DNA of 64,000 nt from Serratia sp. UGAL515B_01. GTDB taxonomy: Bacteria; Pseudomonadota; Gammaproteobacteria; Enterobacterales; Enterobacteriaceae. How positions within the stretch are numbered: position 1 is the first letter of the stretch; each line of letters begins with the position of its first letter. The notes under the pieces were generated by a model. It saw nothing but the letters and a program-made list of their open reading frames with translations, was not told the origin of the DNA and did not search any database. The DNA lies in assembly GCF_033095805.1 (NCBI RefSeq), contig NZ_CP109901.1:4151432-4215431 (forward strand). The letters run 5' to 3'. Both the position numbers and the translations under genes were made by a program. Shown piece after piece: positions 51,801-61,279 of this stretch.

Positions 51801-52289
51801 TTATAACTTCTGGAATTGCCGGTTATCAATACTCTGGTTAACCTGCTTGTTGATCAGATTAAGCAGCAGCATGGAACGTGCCTCGCCGTCAGGTTCAGTG
51901 TAGATTGCCTGCAAGCCTTCGAATACCCCATCGACGATTAGAACGGTATCGCCAGGTTGCGGTATTTTTGGATCGACATAATGCCCATCGCTATGCGCCT
52001 GAAGGTCTTTGATGACCTGAGGAGGTATCTGAGTAGGTAATGCACCAAAACGTACAAAGTGGCTCACACCACGGGTCGCACTGATGGTAGTGGTATGGAT
52101 GCGTTCTGGATCGAATTCCACAAATAGATAGTTGGGGAATAATGGCTCACTGACCAATGTGCGTTTACCGCGAACGAACTTTTCCAACGTGATAATCGGG
52201 CTTAGGCAGTTGACTTGTTGCCTTACCAAGTGTTCCTGTGCCCGCAAGAGCTGCCCGCGCTTACAATAAAGTAAATACCAAGATTCCAT
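51801..52289 (-). CDS. rfaH: Transcription antitermination factor RfaH
   Basis: 162 aa, the E. coli length. NusG-like N-terminal domain (WYLLYCKRGQLLRAQEHL, then EPLFPNYLFVEFDP) and the KOW-type C-terminal region in IVDGVFEGLQAIYTEPDGEA. RfaH binds paused polymerase at ops elements and activates long virulence, LPS and capsule operons. It stands alone, minus strand, between hemB and an accessory gap. Confidence 0.96.
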   Translation of the reverse strand: MESWYLLYCKRGQLLRAQEHLVRQQVNCLSPIITLEKFVRGKRTLVSEPLFPNYLFVEFDPERIHTTTISATRGVSHFVRFGALPTQIPPQVIKDLQAHSDGHYVDPKIPQPGDTVLIVDGVFEGLQAIYTEPDGEARSMLLLNLINKQVNQSIDNRQFQKL

Positions 52290-52412
52290 AATTTCACACG
52301 CCTTCCAGCCAGCCTATAAGCATACCAAAAGCCACTACGGATACCTAGTGATGCAAATTCTCAATTCTTATTGCACGATCTATTGCCAGTTACGCCTGTA
52401 GTACCGTTACAA

Positions 52413-52571
52413 TCTAAATAGGTGTTCTTAATACCGCGACACATCACGCTTCTGGCAGGTGGCAATGATGAGATACGCCGACACGCCGAGCCCCCATTAC
52501 TGGGGGCTCGTATCGCGCATCCATCCGTTCAACTAACCTGCATCGCTCACACCTGTAGCACTATTACGCGC
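52413..52571. repeat. Family-2 MITE, right end cut off
   Basis: Begins TCTAAATAGGTGTTCTTAAT and contains GAGCCCCCATTACTGGGGGCTC as a hairpin. It ends ACCTGTAGCACTATTACGCG, where the expected GCTATTTAGG is replaced by an IS110-type left end, so an insertion sequence landed in its terminus. Confidence 0.75.
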
Positions 52572-52768
52572 TAATGAAATGGACATCTCCCCATAATCGG
52601 CTTCAATGAGCCATGCTGTCAGTGTTTGCCAACAGCAGAATAAAGAGGTGTCCAATGGAACAAATTATCGGAATCGATCTGGCAAAGCGAGTTTTTCAGG
52701 TTCATATCGTTTCTCTACAGGGTGAAAAGAAAGCCAACATCCCAGCGATTCAACATGAAGTCACATAA
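52572..52768 (+). pseudogene. IS110-family insertion sequence, 5' remnant
   Basis: The ATG at 52655, preceded by AGAGGTG, opens MEQIIGIDLAKRVFQVHIV, the DEDD-domain start of IS110-family transposases, where the D of GIDLAK is catalytic. The frame stops after 37 residues at 52768, and only the first ~30 resemble a transposase. The 80 bases upstream, starting near TGGACATCTCCCC, would be the IS left end. The rest of the IS is deleted up to pepE. Confidence 0.75.
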
Positions 52769-52883
52769 TTTTCTGCTTATATTAGGTATAACATTGGGCT
52801 TGAAATTTTCCACTGTCACAGTACGGCGAGCAAAAAAGCTGCTCGATGTGGCGTTACTGTCATTTTTGAACTGAAGGAAAACC

Positions 52884-53609
52884 ATGGAACTATTTCTGCT
52901 GAGTAATGGCAAACTTTCTGGTGAAGCCGAGCTACTCGGTTATGCGAAAAATCCACTGTTGGCAATGATTAAACGCCGTAATATCACTTCTGCCGTACTT
53001 ATTCCCTATGCCCTGATCCGTAGTGACTACGATCAACGTGCGCAGGACCTGAGCAAAACGTTAGGTATCAAAGTGACCAGTATTCATCATGCTGAGTCCC
53101 CGGCAGATGCGATTGCGCAGGCCGAATGTATTCTGATTAGTGGCGGAAACACCTGGATGCTGAACCAGATGCTGCACGAAAATGGTTTGATTGTGCCGAT
53201 CCAGCGTGCTGTACGCGAACGCCAGGTGCCTTATATAGGTTGGAGTGCGGGTTGCAATGTCGCGACGCCAAGTATTCGCACCACCAACGATATGCCGGTA
53301 CGAAACAGTGTTGTGTTGCCCGCGCTCGGGCTGTTCCCTCTGCAGATTAACCCGCACTATATTGATGCCCACATCAGTGGCCATATGGGGGAAACCCGCG
53401 ATGAGCGTTTGGCAGAGTTTTGCGCGGTTAACCCAAGTGAGTCTGTCGTGGCGCTGCGTGAAGGTAGCCTGCTACACGTCAGTGGTAACGATCTACATTA
53501 CTTCAGTGCCAAACAGCAGGGCTTCAAAGTGTTTCGTCACGGAGTTGAGACGCAGGAATATCACGATACTTTGGCATTAGGTCCGTTAGTGCCCTTTACT
53601 TGCCACTAA
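52884..53609 (+). CDS. pepE: Alpha-aspartyl dipeptidase (peptidase E)
   Basis: 241 aa (E. coli 229), serine peptidase S51, cytosolic, hydrolysing dipeptides with N-terminal aspartate. The nucleophile motif is YIGWSAGCNVATPSIRTTND and the following PLQINPHYID and GHMGETRDERL contain the other active-site residues. ISGGNTWMLNQ is the conserved loop. It is preceded by a promoter region containing remnants of the IS110 element, so its native upstream sequence may be altered. Confidence 0.92.
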   Translation: MELFLLSNGKLSGEAELLGYAKNPLLAMIKRRNITSAVLIPYALIRSDYDQRAQDLSKTLGIKVTSIHHAESPADAIAQAECILISGGNTWMLNQMLHENGLIVPIQRAVRERQVPYIGWSAGCNVATPSIRTTNDMPVRNSVVLPALGLFPLQINPHYIDAHISGHMGETRDERLAEFCAVNPSESVVALREGSLLHVSGNDLHYFSAKQQGFKVFRHGVETQEYHDTLALGPLVPFTCH

Positions 53610-53859
53610 GGTGCAGATTTCCATTTAACAAAATAGCGATAACAACCTTGAAGAGGGCTTATAGCCCTCACTAGATAGCATCCAAACATTATGGTGGTGA
53701 CAACCCAGATTAGTAGCAGTAATGTGGGCAGATTAGCTAGAATTTGTTAATCTAGTCGAAAGCAGTGAACTACCTTAAAATCAGACAGTTAAGCAAATGT
53801 AGGTCAAAATAAAGGTTTTCTCATTAACGCATTTAAATTTGCTATAAATCAATGGTGTA

Positions 53860-55356
53860 ATGGCTTACATGAAATACCGTGACTTACGCGATTTCCTCTC
53901 TTTGCTGGAGAAGAGAGGTGAATTAAAACGTATCAGCCAGCCGATCGACCCCTATCTGGAAATGACAGAAATAGCCGATCGTACATTGCGTGCGGGCGGT
54001 CCCGCGCTGTTATTCGAAAATCCGAAGGGCTATGACATGCCTGTGCTCTGCAACCTGTTTGGCACACCTCAGCGTGTGGCGATGGGGATGGGGCAGGAGG
54101 AGGTCAGTGCGCTGCGCGAAGTTGGCAAGCTGCTGGCGTTTCTTAAGGAACCTGAGCCGCCAAAGGGTTTCCGCGATCTGTTTGATAAAATGCCTAAATT
54201 CAAGCAAGTGCTGAACATGTCAACCAAGGTATTGGGCTCAGCCCCTTGCCAAGAGCAGGTATGGCAAGGGGATGATGTCGATCTTGGGCGTATTCCTGTG
54301 ATGCATTGCTGGCCAGAAGATGCTGCCCCGCTGGTTACCTGGGGGTTGACGGTAACACGCGGTCCGTATAAAGAACGCCAGAATCTGGGGATCTACCGCC
54401 AACAGGTGCTGGGTAAAAATAAGCTGATTATGCGTTGGCTGTCACACCGTGGAGGTGCACTCGATTATCTGGAGTGGTGCCAGGCTCACCCAGGGGAGCG
54501 CTTCCCGGTGGCAGTTGCACTTGGCGCAGATCCCGCTACCATCCTAGGGGCGGTGACGCCAGTACCCGACAATATGTCTGAGTATGCTTTTGCCGGGTTG
54601 TTGCGTGGCAATAAAACCGAAGTGGTCAAATGCCTTTCTAATGACCTTGAAGTGCCAGCGAGCGCGGAAATTGTATTGGAAGGTTATATCGAACAAGGAG
54701 AAATGGCACCCGAAGGGCCTTATGGAGACCATACGGGATATTATAATGAAGTTGATAATTTCCCGGTTTTTACCGTTACCCATATCACTCAGCGGCGTGA
54801 CGCTATTTATCACTCAACTTATACTGGTCGTCCGCCGGATGAACCAGCAGTTTTGGGTATGGCACTGAACGAAGTGCTGGTGCCAATACTGCAAAAGCAG
54901 TTTCCGGAAATCGTTGATTTCTACCTGCCACCCGAAGGGTGTTCTTACCGTTTAGCGGTAGTCACCATCAAAAAACAGTACGCAGGGCATGCAAAACGCG
55001 TGATGATGGGCGTCTGGTCTTTCCTGCGCCAGTTTATGTATACCAAATTTGTTATCGTATGCGATGACGATGTGAATGCGCGCGACTGGAATGACGTGAT
55101 TTGGGCTATCACTACCAGAATGGATCCGGCAAGAGATACCGTGTTGATGGAGAATACGCCGATTGATTATCTGGATTTCGCTTCACCCGTTTCTGGTCTT
55201 GGGTCGAAGATGGGACTGGATGCTACCAATAAATGGCCTGGAGAGACCCATCGCGAATGGGGCCGTCCTATTCAGATGGATGAGAAGGTGCGTGCGCGTA
55301 TCGATGACATCTGGGATGAGCTCGCCATACTCAGTGACAGAGAACCAACGCTTTAG
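53860..55356 (+). CDS. ubiD: UbiD prenylated-FMN-dependent decarboxylase
   Basis: 498 aa (E. coli 497). Decarboxylates 3-octaprenyl-4-hydroxybenzoate in ubiquinone synthesis using prFMN made by UbiX. TRGPYKERQNLGIYRQQVLG, HRGGALDYLEW, EIVLEGYIEQGEMAPEGPYG (with the E..E active-site acids) and YHSTYTGRPPDEPAVLG are all intact. Start ATG 53860 gives MAYMKYRDLRDFL; an ATG three codons on is equally possible. fre follows 50 bases downstream, as in E. coli. Confidence 0.97.
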   Translation: MAYMKYRDLRDFLSLLEKRGELKRISQPIDPYLEMTEIADRTLRAGGPALLFENPKGYDMPVLCNLFGTPQRVAMGMGQEEVSALREVGKLLAFLKEPEPPKGFRDLFDKMPKFKQVLNMSTKVLGSAPCQEQVWQGDDVDLGRIPVMHCWPEDAAPLVTWGLTVTRGPYKERQNLGIYRQQVLGKNKLIMRWLSHRGGALDYLEWCQAHPGERFPVAVALGADPATILGAVTPVPDNMSEYAFAGLLRGNKTEVVKCLSNDLEVPASAEIVLEGYIEQGEMAPEGPYGDHTGYYNEVDNFPVFTVTHITQRRDAIYHSTYTGRPPDEPAVLGMALNEVLVPILQKQFPEIVDFYLPPEGCSYRLAVVTIKKQYAGHAKRVMMGVWSFLRQFMYTKFVIVCDDDVNARDWNDVIWAITTRMDPARDTVLMENTPIDYLDFASPVSGLGSKMGLDATNKWPGETHREWGRPIQMDEKVRARIDDIWDELAILSDREPTL

Positions 55357-55406
55357 AGCCAGCATTTGTTCTCCGTCTTGAATTGATGACCCAACAGAGG
55401 GAACGC

Positions 55407-56108
55407 ATGACAATATTGAGCTGTAAAGTGACCTCCGTAGAGGCCATTACCGATACCGTTTACCGAGTACGTCTGGTGCCTGAAGCATCGTTTTCGTTCA
55501 AAGCAGGGCAATACCTGATGGTTGTGATGGACGAACGTGATAAACGTCCGTTTTCTCTTGCCTCCACGCCGATGCAACAGGAGTATATCGAATTACATAT
55601 TGGTGCTTCTGAACTGAATCTGTATGCGATGGCGGTGATGGATCGTGTGCTGAAAGAACAGGCGATTACCGTTGATATTCCGCACGGCGATGCTTGGTTG
55701 CGTGAAGATAGCCAACGTCCTTTGGTGTTGATTGCTGGGGGCACAGGGTTCTCTTATGCACGTTCCATTCTACTGACAGCTTTGGCAAAGCAATCTGAAC
55801 GCGATATCTCGATTTATTGGGGGGGGCGTGAACTGAAACATCTTTATGATCTCAGCGAATTAGAAGCTATCTCGGTGCAGTATCCTAACTTGAAGGTTAT
55901 TCCTGTAGTGGAGCAGCCGGAAAATGCCTGGCGTGGCCGCAGCGGTACGGTATTAAGCGCTGTGTTGCAGGACTTTGGTTCGTTGGCTGAGCACGATATA
56001 TATATTGCTGGCCGCTTTGAAATGGCGAAAATCGCTCGCGAGCGATTTTGTGCAGAGCGTGGCGCCTTGGAATCACACATGTTTGGTGATGCTTTCTCAT
56101 TTATTTGA
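55407..56108 (+). CDS. fre: NAD(P)H-flavin reductase
   Basis: 233 aa from ATG 55407 (MTILSCKVTSVEAIT), the E. coli length, preceded by GAGGGA; upstream ATGs are in frame. The FAD/FMN-domain motif is RPFSLAST and the NAD-binding loop LIAGGTGFSYARSIL, with IYIAGRFEMAKIARE near the end. It supplies reduced flavin, for example for ferric iron and ribonucleotide reductase activation and, with UbiX/UbiD, flavin metabolism. Confidence 0.96.
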   Translation: MTILSCKVTSVEAITDTVYRVRLVPEASFSFKAGQYLMVVMDERDKRPFSLASTPMQQEYIELHIGASELNLYAMAVMDRVLKEQAITVDIPHGDAWLREDSQRPLVLIAGGTGFSYARSILLTALAKQSERDISIYWGGRELKHLYDLSELEAISVQYPNLKVIPVVEQPENAWRGRSGTVLSAVLQDFGSLAEHDIYIAGRFEMAKIARERFCAERGALESHMFGDAFSFI

Positions 56109-56131
56109 ACGGTCGTACAGCAGGTTAAAGG

Positions 56132-56159
56132 GGGTAACCAGATGCTACCCCGTTTTTAT
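56132..56159 (+). terminator. Terminator of fre
   Basis: GGGGTA (56133-56138) pairs with TACCCC (56148-56153), then GTTTTT. Confidence 0.8.
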
Positions 56160-56183
56160 TAGCATCAGTATAAATCGCATCTA

Positions 56184-56209
56184 TAAAAAACCCGCCTATG
56201 ATAGGCGGG
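56184..56209 (-). terminator. Terminator of fadBA
   Basis: CCCGCCTAT and ATAGGCGGG (56191-56209) form a hairpin whose minus-strand reading is followed by a run of T (A at 56184-56190). Confidence 0.85.
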
Positions 56210-56262
56210 AAGCACGGCAACTAACCCTTTTTAATGCCCAGAAAGACGTTTAATCAGAGCTG

Positions 56263-57426
56263 TTAAATACGTTCAAACACTGTGGCAATGCCCTGCCCTA
56301 AACCAATACACATAGTCGCGAGCCCGAACTGAACGTCTCGGCGCTCCATGTTGTTCAACAATGTTGTCGAGATACGTGAACCCGAACAGCCTAATGGATG
56401 ACCTAAGGCGATCGCTCCACCGTTAATGTTGACCTTCTCGTCCATGCTTTCCAGTAGCCCCAAGTCTTTAATGCAAGGAAGAGACTGGGCTGCAAAAGCC
56501 TCATTCAATTCAAACAGGTCAATGTCCTGTAGACTCAGGCCAGCGCGTTTTAACGCCAGCTTGCTGGCAGGCACTGGGCCATACCCCATGATCGAAGGAT
56601 CGCATCCCACAACTGCCATTGAACGGATACGAGCACGGGCTTTTAAGCCAAGTGCTTTAGCTCGCGATTCACCCATGAGTAACATGGCAGAAGCCCCGTC
56701 TGACAATGCCGAAGAACTTCCCGCCGTTACTGTACCGCTCGCAGGATCGAATGCTGGGCGCAGTGCAGCCAGACTGGCAACGGTAGTTTCCGGGCGGATC
56801 ACTTCATCATAGTCGTAACGTGTCAGTACACCGTCGGCGTCATGGCCAGTGGTGGGGATAATTTCATTCTTGAAGTAACCCGCCTGTGTTGCTGTATGGG
56901 CACGTTGGTGAGAGCGGGCTGCGAATTCATCCTGCATTTCGCGACTGATATTATGCATTCTTGCCAGCATTTCTGCGGTCAACCCCATCATCCCGGCGGC
57001 TTTTGCCACGGTGCGACCCAAGCCAGGATGAAAGTCTACGCCGTGGTTCATGGGGACATGACCCATATGTTCCACACCGCCAATCAGACTGATCTGCGCG
57101 TCGCCGACCATGATCGTGCGCGCAGCATCGTGCAGTGCTTGCATTGATGAACCACACAGGCGGTTGACTGTCACAGCAGGAACACTGTGTGGGATCTCTG
57201 CCAGCAGTGCCGCGTTACGGGCGATGTTAAAGCCCTGTTCAAGCGTTTGTTGCACACAGCCCCAGTAAATATCATCTATTTCGGAGGCATTCAGTGCTGG
57301 GTTGCGGCTTAGCACTGCGCGCATCAGGTGAGCGGAGAGATCTTCAGCACGCACTTGGCGGAAAGCACCGCCTTTTGAGCGGCCCATTGGGGTACGCACG
57401 GCATCAACAATAACTACGTTTTCCAT
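56263..57426 (-). CDS. fadA: 3-ketoacyl-CoA thiolase
   Basis: 387 aa, the E. coli length. Last step of beta-oxidation: CoA-dependent cleavage of 3-ketoacyl-CoA. The nucleophile is in NRLCGSSMQALHDA, GHPLGCSGSRI carries the active histidine and MCIGLGQGIA the second cysteine. It lies 10 bases after fadB and forms the beta subunit of the FadB2A2 complex. Confidence 0.97.
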   Translation of the reverse strand: MENVVIVDAVRTPMGRSKGGAFRQVRAEDLSAHLMRAVLSRNPALNASEIDDIYWGCVQQTLEQGFNIARNAALLAEIPHSVPAVTVNRLCGSSMQALHDAARTIMVGDAQISLIGGVEHMGHVPMNHGVDFHPGLGRTVAKAAGMMGLTAEMLARMHNISREMQDEFAARSHQRAHTATQAGYFKNEIIPTTGHDADGVLTRYDYDEVIRPETTVASLAALRPAFDPASGTVTAGSSSALSDGASAMLLMGESRAKALGLKARARIRSMAVVGCDPSIMGYGPVPASKLALKRAGLSLQDIDLFELNEAFAAQSLPCIKDLGLLESMDEKVNINGGAIALGHPLGCSGSRISTTLLNNMERRDVQFGLATMCIGLGQGIATVFERI

Positions 57427-57436
57427 CTTTATGACC

Positions 57437-59629
57437 TCATGCCGGTTGGTCAGTGGTGATATCAGACAGCGCCGCCGTCACCACCGGATAGTAGCTTTCA
57501 TTACGCTCTGCCTTGGCGCGCAAACCCTCGGGTACCTGATACAGTGGACCCAAGTGGGCATAGCGCTGTGCTATTTCAACGTAATTAGCTGTGCCCAGTG
57601 TATCCAGATAACGGAATGCACCACCGTGGAACGGTGGGAAACCAATGCCATAGACCAGTGCCATATCGGCTTCCGCCGGGCTAGTGATGATACCTTCTTC
57701 CAGGCAGCGAACCACTTCATTGATCATTGGGATCATCATGCGAGCGATGATTTCTTCAGTGCTGATAACTTGCGCTGGATGGCTGACTTCTGCTAGCAGA
57801 GCATCGGTCTGTTCATCGTTATCTTTACGCGGTTTGCCTTTGCTGTCCTGGCTATAACGATAGAAGCCTAATTGATTTTTTTGGCCAAAGCGCTGATTCT
57901 CGAACATGACGTCAATAGCATCACGATAATTTTTACTCATCCGTTCAGGGAAACCGGCAGCCATGACAGAATGGGCGTGGTGAGCTGTATCAATACCGAC
58001 AACATCCAGCAGATAAGCCGGGCCCATCGGCCAGCCAAACTGTTTTTCCATGACTTTATCGATCTGCCGGAAATCAGCGCCATCACGTAGCAGTAGACTG
58101 AAACCTGAGAAATAGGGGAATAGAACACGGTTAACAAAGAAGCCAGGGCAATCGTTAACTACAATTGGCGTCTTGCCCATGCGGGTTGCGTAGGCTACGA
58201 CGTTAGCGATAGTGCTGTCACTGGTTTGTTCGCCGCGAATAATCTCAACCAGCGGCATACGATGCACCGGGTTGAAGAAGTGCATGCCACAGAAATTCTG
58301 TGGTCGTTTTAATGATTTAGCCAGATGAGTAATCGGGATTGTTGAAGTATTAGAGGCTAAAACGGCATTTTCGCTGACTAGAGCTTCTACTTCAGACAAC
58401 ACGGCCGCTTTCACTTTCGGGTTTTCTACTACGGCTTCAACGATCAATTGGGCACGTTCAATACCGGCATAATTCAGCGTAGGTTGAATGGTTGATAGCA
58501 CTTGGGCCATCTTCAAACCGTCCAGTTTGCCGCGTTCCAACTGTTTATTCAGCAACTTTGCTGCTTCACTCATACCGAGTGTCAAAGAGGCGTCACTAAT
58601 ATCCTTCATTATCACTGGAACGCCTTTCAGTGCAGATTGATAGGCGATGCCCCCACCCATAATCCCAGCCCCTAGGACGGCGGCTTGCTTAGGCGCTTCA
58701 GCGTTTTTTGCCAATTTCTTCGCTTGGCTTTTTACGAATTGATCGTTGAGAAAAATACCGACCAGAGCACGTGCTTCGTTTGAACGAGCTAATGGCACAA
58801 AACTTGCTGTTTCCAGTTGTAATGCGGCGTCACGGCCTAACTTGGCGGCTGCTTCGATAGTTTTTACTGCTGTCATCGGTGCTGGGTAGTGTTTACCCGC
58901 GGTTTGCAACACCATGCCTTTAGCCGTGGAAAAACTCATTGCGGCTTCGATTGGGCTAAGTTTTAGCGGCTCCAGCTTTGGTTGACGGTAGGCCCGCCAG
59001 TCAAGTTGGCCATCGATCGCTTGATGAAGAATTTTCAAGGCGGCTTCGAGCAGTTTTTCTGGTGCTACCACTGAATCTACTAAACCGACTTTAAGAGCAT
59101 CTTTGGCGCCGATATCTTTCCCTGCGGCGATGATTTCTAGCGCACTGTCATTACCCAGAAGACGAGGCAAACGAACTGAACCGCCGAAGCCAGGCATGAT
59201 ACCAAGCTTTGTTTCGGGTAAGCCGATGCGTACATCTGGGGAAGCAACACGGAAATCGGTTGCCAAAACACACTCACAACCCCCGCCTAGGGCATAGCCA
59301 TTAATAGCGGAAATGGTTGGGATCGGTAAGTCTTCCAGACGGTTAAATACTGAATTGGCAAACGCGAGCCATTCGTGCAGCTTTTCAGCAGGTGCTGCAA
59401 ACAGCGAGAGGAACTCGGTAATATCGGCACCCACAATGAATGCGGTTTTAGAGGAGCGTACCAGCAGCCCTTTTAGTTCGGTCTGTTTTTCAAGCACGTC
59501 GAGTGCGGCCCCCAAGCTGGCAACAGTTCTGGTATCCAGTTTGTTTATCGGGCCTGGGGCATTGAACACCAACTCGGCAATGCCGTTTTCTAGCCAGTGT
59601 ACTTGTAATGTTTCGCCTTGGTAGAGCAT
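57437..59629 (-). CDS. fadB: Fatty-acid oxidation complex alpha subunit
   Basis: 730 aa (E. coli 729). N-terminal crotonase domain (ISAINGYALGGGCECVLATD and GLPETKLGIMPGFGG with the two catalytic Glu), then the Rossmann 3-hydroxyacyl-CoA dehydrogenase (VLGAGIMGGGIAYQSA, HFFNPVHRMPLVEIIRG). First gene of fadBA. A FadR-like operator sits 26-44 bases upstream. Confidence 0.97.
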   Translation of the reverse strand: MLYQGETLQVHWLENGIAELVFNAPGPINKLDTRTVASLGAALDVLEKQTELKGLLVRSSKTAFIVGADITEFLSLFAAPAEKLHEWLAFANSVFNRLEDLPIPTISAINGYALGGGCECVLATDFRVASPDVRIGLPETKLGIMPGFGGSVRLPRLLGNDSALEIIAAGKDIGAKDALKVGLVDSVVAPEKLLEAALKILHQAIDGQLDWRAYRQPKLEPLKLSPIEAAMSFSTAKGMVLQTAGKHYPAPMTAVKTIEAAAKLGRDAALQLETASFVPLARSNEARALVGIFLNDQFVKSQAKKLAKNAEAPKQAAVLGAGIMGGGIAYQSALKGVPVIMKDISDASLTLGMSEAAKLLNKQLERGKLDGLKMAQVLSTIQPTLNYAGIERAQLIVEAVVENPKVKAAVLSEVEALVSENAVLASNTSTIPITHLAKSLKRPQNFCGMHFFNPVHRMPLVEIIRGEQTSDSTIANVVAYATRMGKTPIVVNDCPGFFVNRVLFPYFSGFSLLLRDGADFRQIDKVMEKQFGWPMGPAYLLDVVGIDTAHHAHSVMAAGFPERMSKNYRDAIDVMFENQRFGQKNQLGFYRYSQDSKGKPRKDNDEQTDALLAEVSHPAQVISTEEIIARMMIPMINEVVRCLEEGIITSPAEADMALVYGIGFPPFHGGAFRYLDTLGTANYVEIAQRYAHLGPLYQVPEGLRAKAERNESYYPVVTAALSDITTDQPA

Positions 59630-59654
59630 GTCTATCTCCTGAATCAGCGCATAC

Positions 59655-59673
59655 GATCTGGTATGACCAGATG
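59655..59673 (-). promoter_or_regulatory. FadR-type operator upstream of fadB
   Basis: GATCTGGTATGACCAGATG is an inverted repeat containing CTGGT-N3-ACCAG, matching the core of the FadR operator. FadR represses fadBA until long-chain acyl-CoA binds. Confidence 0.7.
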
Positions 59674-59947
59674 AAGAGGAGTGTGGTTTTTATGTTAATA
59701 ACTTGCAAATTATAGATTGTATATTTGCAAACCTGATCACAGGAAGAACAGTTAACTCACTAATAATAATTAAATTTATTTTTATCATGGTTCTGGGCGT
59801 TCAACAGTATTATCCCGATGCAGCTAAAATGTTTAGCTGTTTTTCAGACGGTTGCGAAGTACACCGCAAGCAAGAACGATGGGCTTGGAGCGTAGAGTCA
59901 GTGTGTTAAGATGGCACCCTCCGTTTTGAGGGCATAAGGGTACTGTG
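59674..59947. other. Divergent fadB / pepQ intergenic region
   Basis: A+T-rich stretch holding both promoters, with AAGATG near 59909-59914 as a possible pepQ -10. No further gene is visible; the 68-codon frame at 59703 lacks a ribosome site and similarity. Confidence 0.4.
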
Positions 59948-61279
59948 ATGGAAACGCTAGCTTCTTTGTATAACGATCACCTGGCAACGTTGCAAAAACG
60001 GGCGCGCGAAGCCTTGGTGTACAATAACCTTGATGCGTTGCTGATCCATTCCGGTGAATTGCAACGCGTGTTTCTGGATGATCATCACTATCCGTTTAAG
60101 GTGAATGCTAATTTCAAGGCGTGGGTGCCCGTGACTTCTGTGCCGAATTGTTGGCTGTTGGTCGATGGTGTTAATAAACCGAAACTGTGGTTCTATTCCC
60201 CAGTAGATTATTGGCACAGTGTTGAACCACTGCCGGACAGTTTCTGGACCCAATCCATTGAGCTATTGCCACTGACCAAGGCGGATGATATTGCCAGCCA
60301 ATTGCCGGTGCGGTGTGAACGTATAGGTTACATTGGCTATTCGCCGCAGCGTGCACTTTCTATTGGGATTAGTGCCGAAAATATTAACCCGCAAGCGGTA
60401 CTTAATTATCTCGATTTTCATCGTTCGAGCAAAACCGACTATGAATTGGCCTGTATGCGTGAAGCACAGAAAACCGCCGTAATAGGTCATCGCGCAGCTT
60501 ATGACGCTTTCCAGTCTGGTATGAGTGAGTTCGATATCAACTTGGCTTATCTGGCTGCAACCGGTCATCGCGATACCGACGTGCCTTATGACAATATTGT
60601 GGCGCTCAACGAACATGCAGCTGTGTTGCATTACACCAAACTGGATAATCAGCTACCGCAGGAGTTCAGGAGTTTCTTGATAGATGCCGGTGCGGAATAT
60701 AATGGCTACGCCGCCGACCTTACCCGGACTTATGGCAAGCAAAGTGATGATGCATACGCCCATCTATTGAAAGATCTCAATGACGAACAATTGGCTTTGA
60801 TCGACACGATGAAAGCCGGGGTAAGCTACACCAATTATCATGTACAGATGCACCAACGCCTTGCCAAAATTTTGAAAAATCACAAACTGGTGACCGGTAT
60901 CAGCGAAGAGGCTATGGTTGAACAAGGGGTTACCTGCCCATTCTTGCCGCATGGGTTAGGCCATCCACTTGGTTTACAGGTACATGACGTTGCCGGATTT
61001 ATGCAAGATGAGAGTGGCACTCATCTTGCGGCACCGGAAAAATATCCTTTCCTGCGTTGTACCCGAGTCTTGCAGCCCGGTATGGTGTTGACCATCGAAC
61101 CAGGCCTTTATTTTATTGAATCGCTTTTAGCACCGTGGCGTGCTGGCGAACTCGGCAAACATTTTGCGTGGGATCGGATTGATGCTTTGAAGCCCTATGG
61201 AGGTATTCGCATTGAGGATAATATCGTGATTCATGAGAAGCGCATCGAGAATATGACGCGTGATCTGAATCTGGCCTGA
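59948..61279 (+). CDS. pepQ: Xaa-Pro dipeptidase (prolidase)
   Basis: 443 aa, the E. coli length, from ATG 59948 (a GTG directly before it is in frame). Metallopeptidase M24: FLIDAGAEYNGYAADLTRTY holds the paired aspartates, PFLPHGLGHPLGLQVHD the histidine, MVLTIEPGLYF and GGIRIEDNIVI the glutamates. It cleaves Xaa-Pro dipeptides and detoxifies organophosphate-like esters. It is coupled to yigZ by TGATG. Confidence 0.96.
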   Translation: METLASLYNDHLATLQKRAREALVYNNLDALLIHSGELQRVFLDDHHYPFKVNANFKAWVPVTSVPNCWLLVDGVNKPKLWFYSPVDYWHSVEPLPDSFWTQSIELLPLTKADDIASQLPVRCERIGYIGYSPQRALSIGISAENINPQAVLNYLDFHRSSKTDYELACMREAQKTAVIGHRAAYDAFQSGMSEFDINLAYLAATGHRDTDVPYDNIVALNEHAAVLHYTKLDNQLPQEFRSFLIDAGAEYNGYAADLTRTYGKQSDDAYAHLLKDLNDEQLALIDTMKAGVSYTNYHVQMHQRLAKILKNHKLVTGISEEAMVEQGVTCPFLPHGLGHPLGLQVHDVAGFMQDESGTHLAAPEKYPFLRCTRVLQPGMVLTIEPGLYFIESLLAPWRAGELGKHFAWDRIDALKPYGGIRIEDNIVIHEKRIENMTRDLNLA

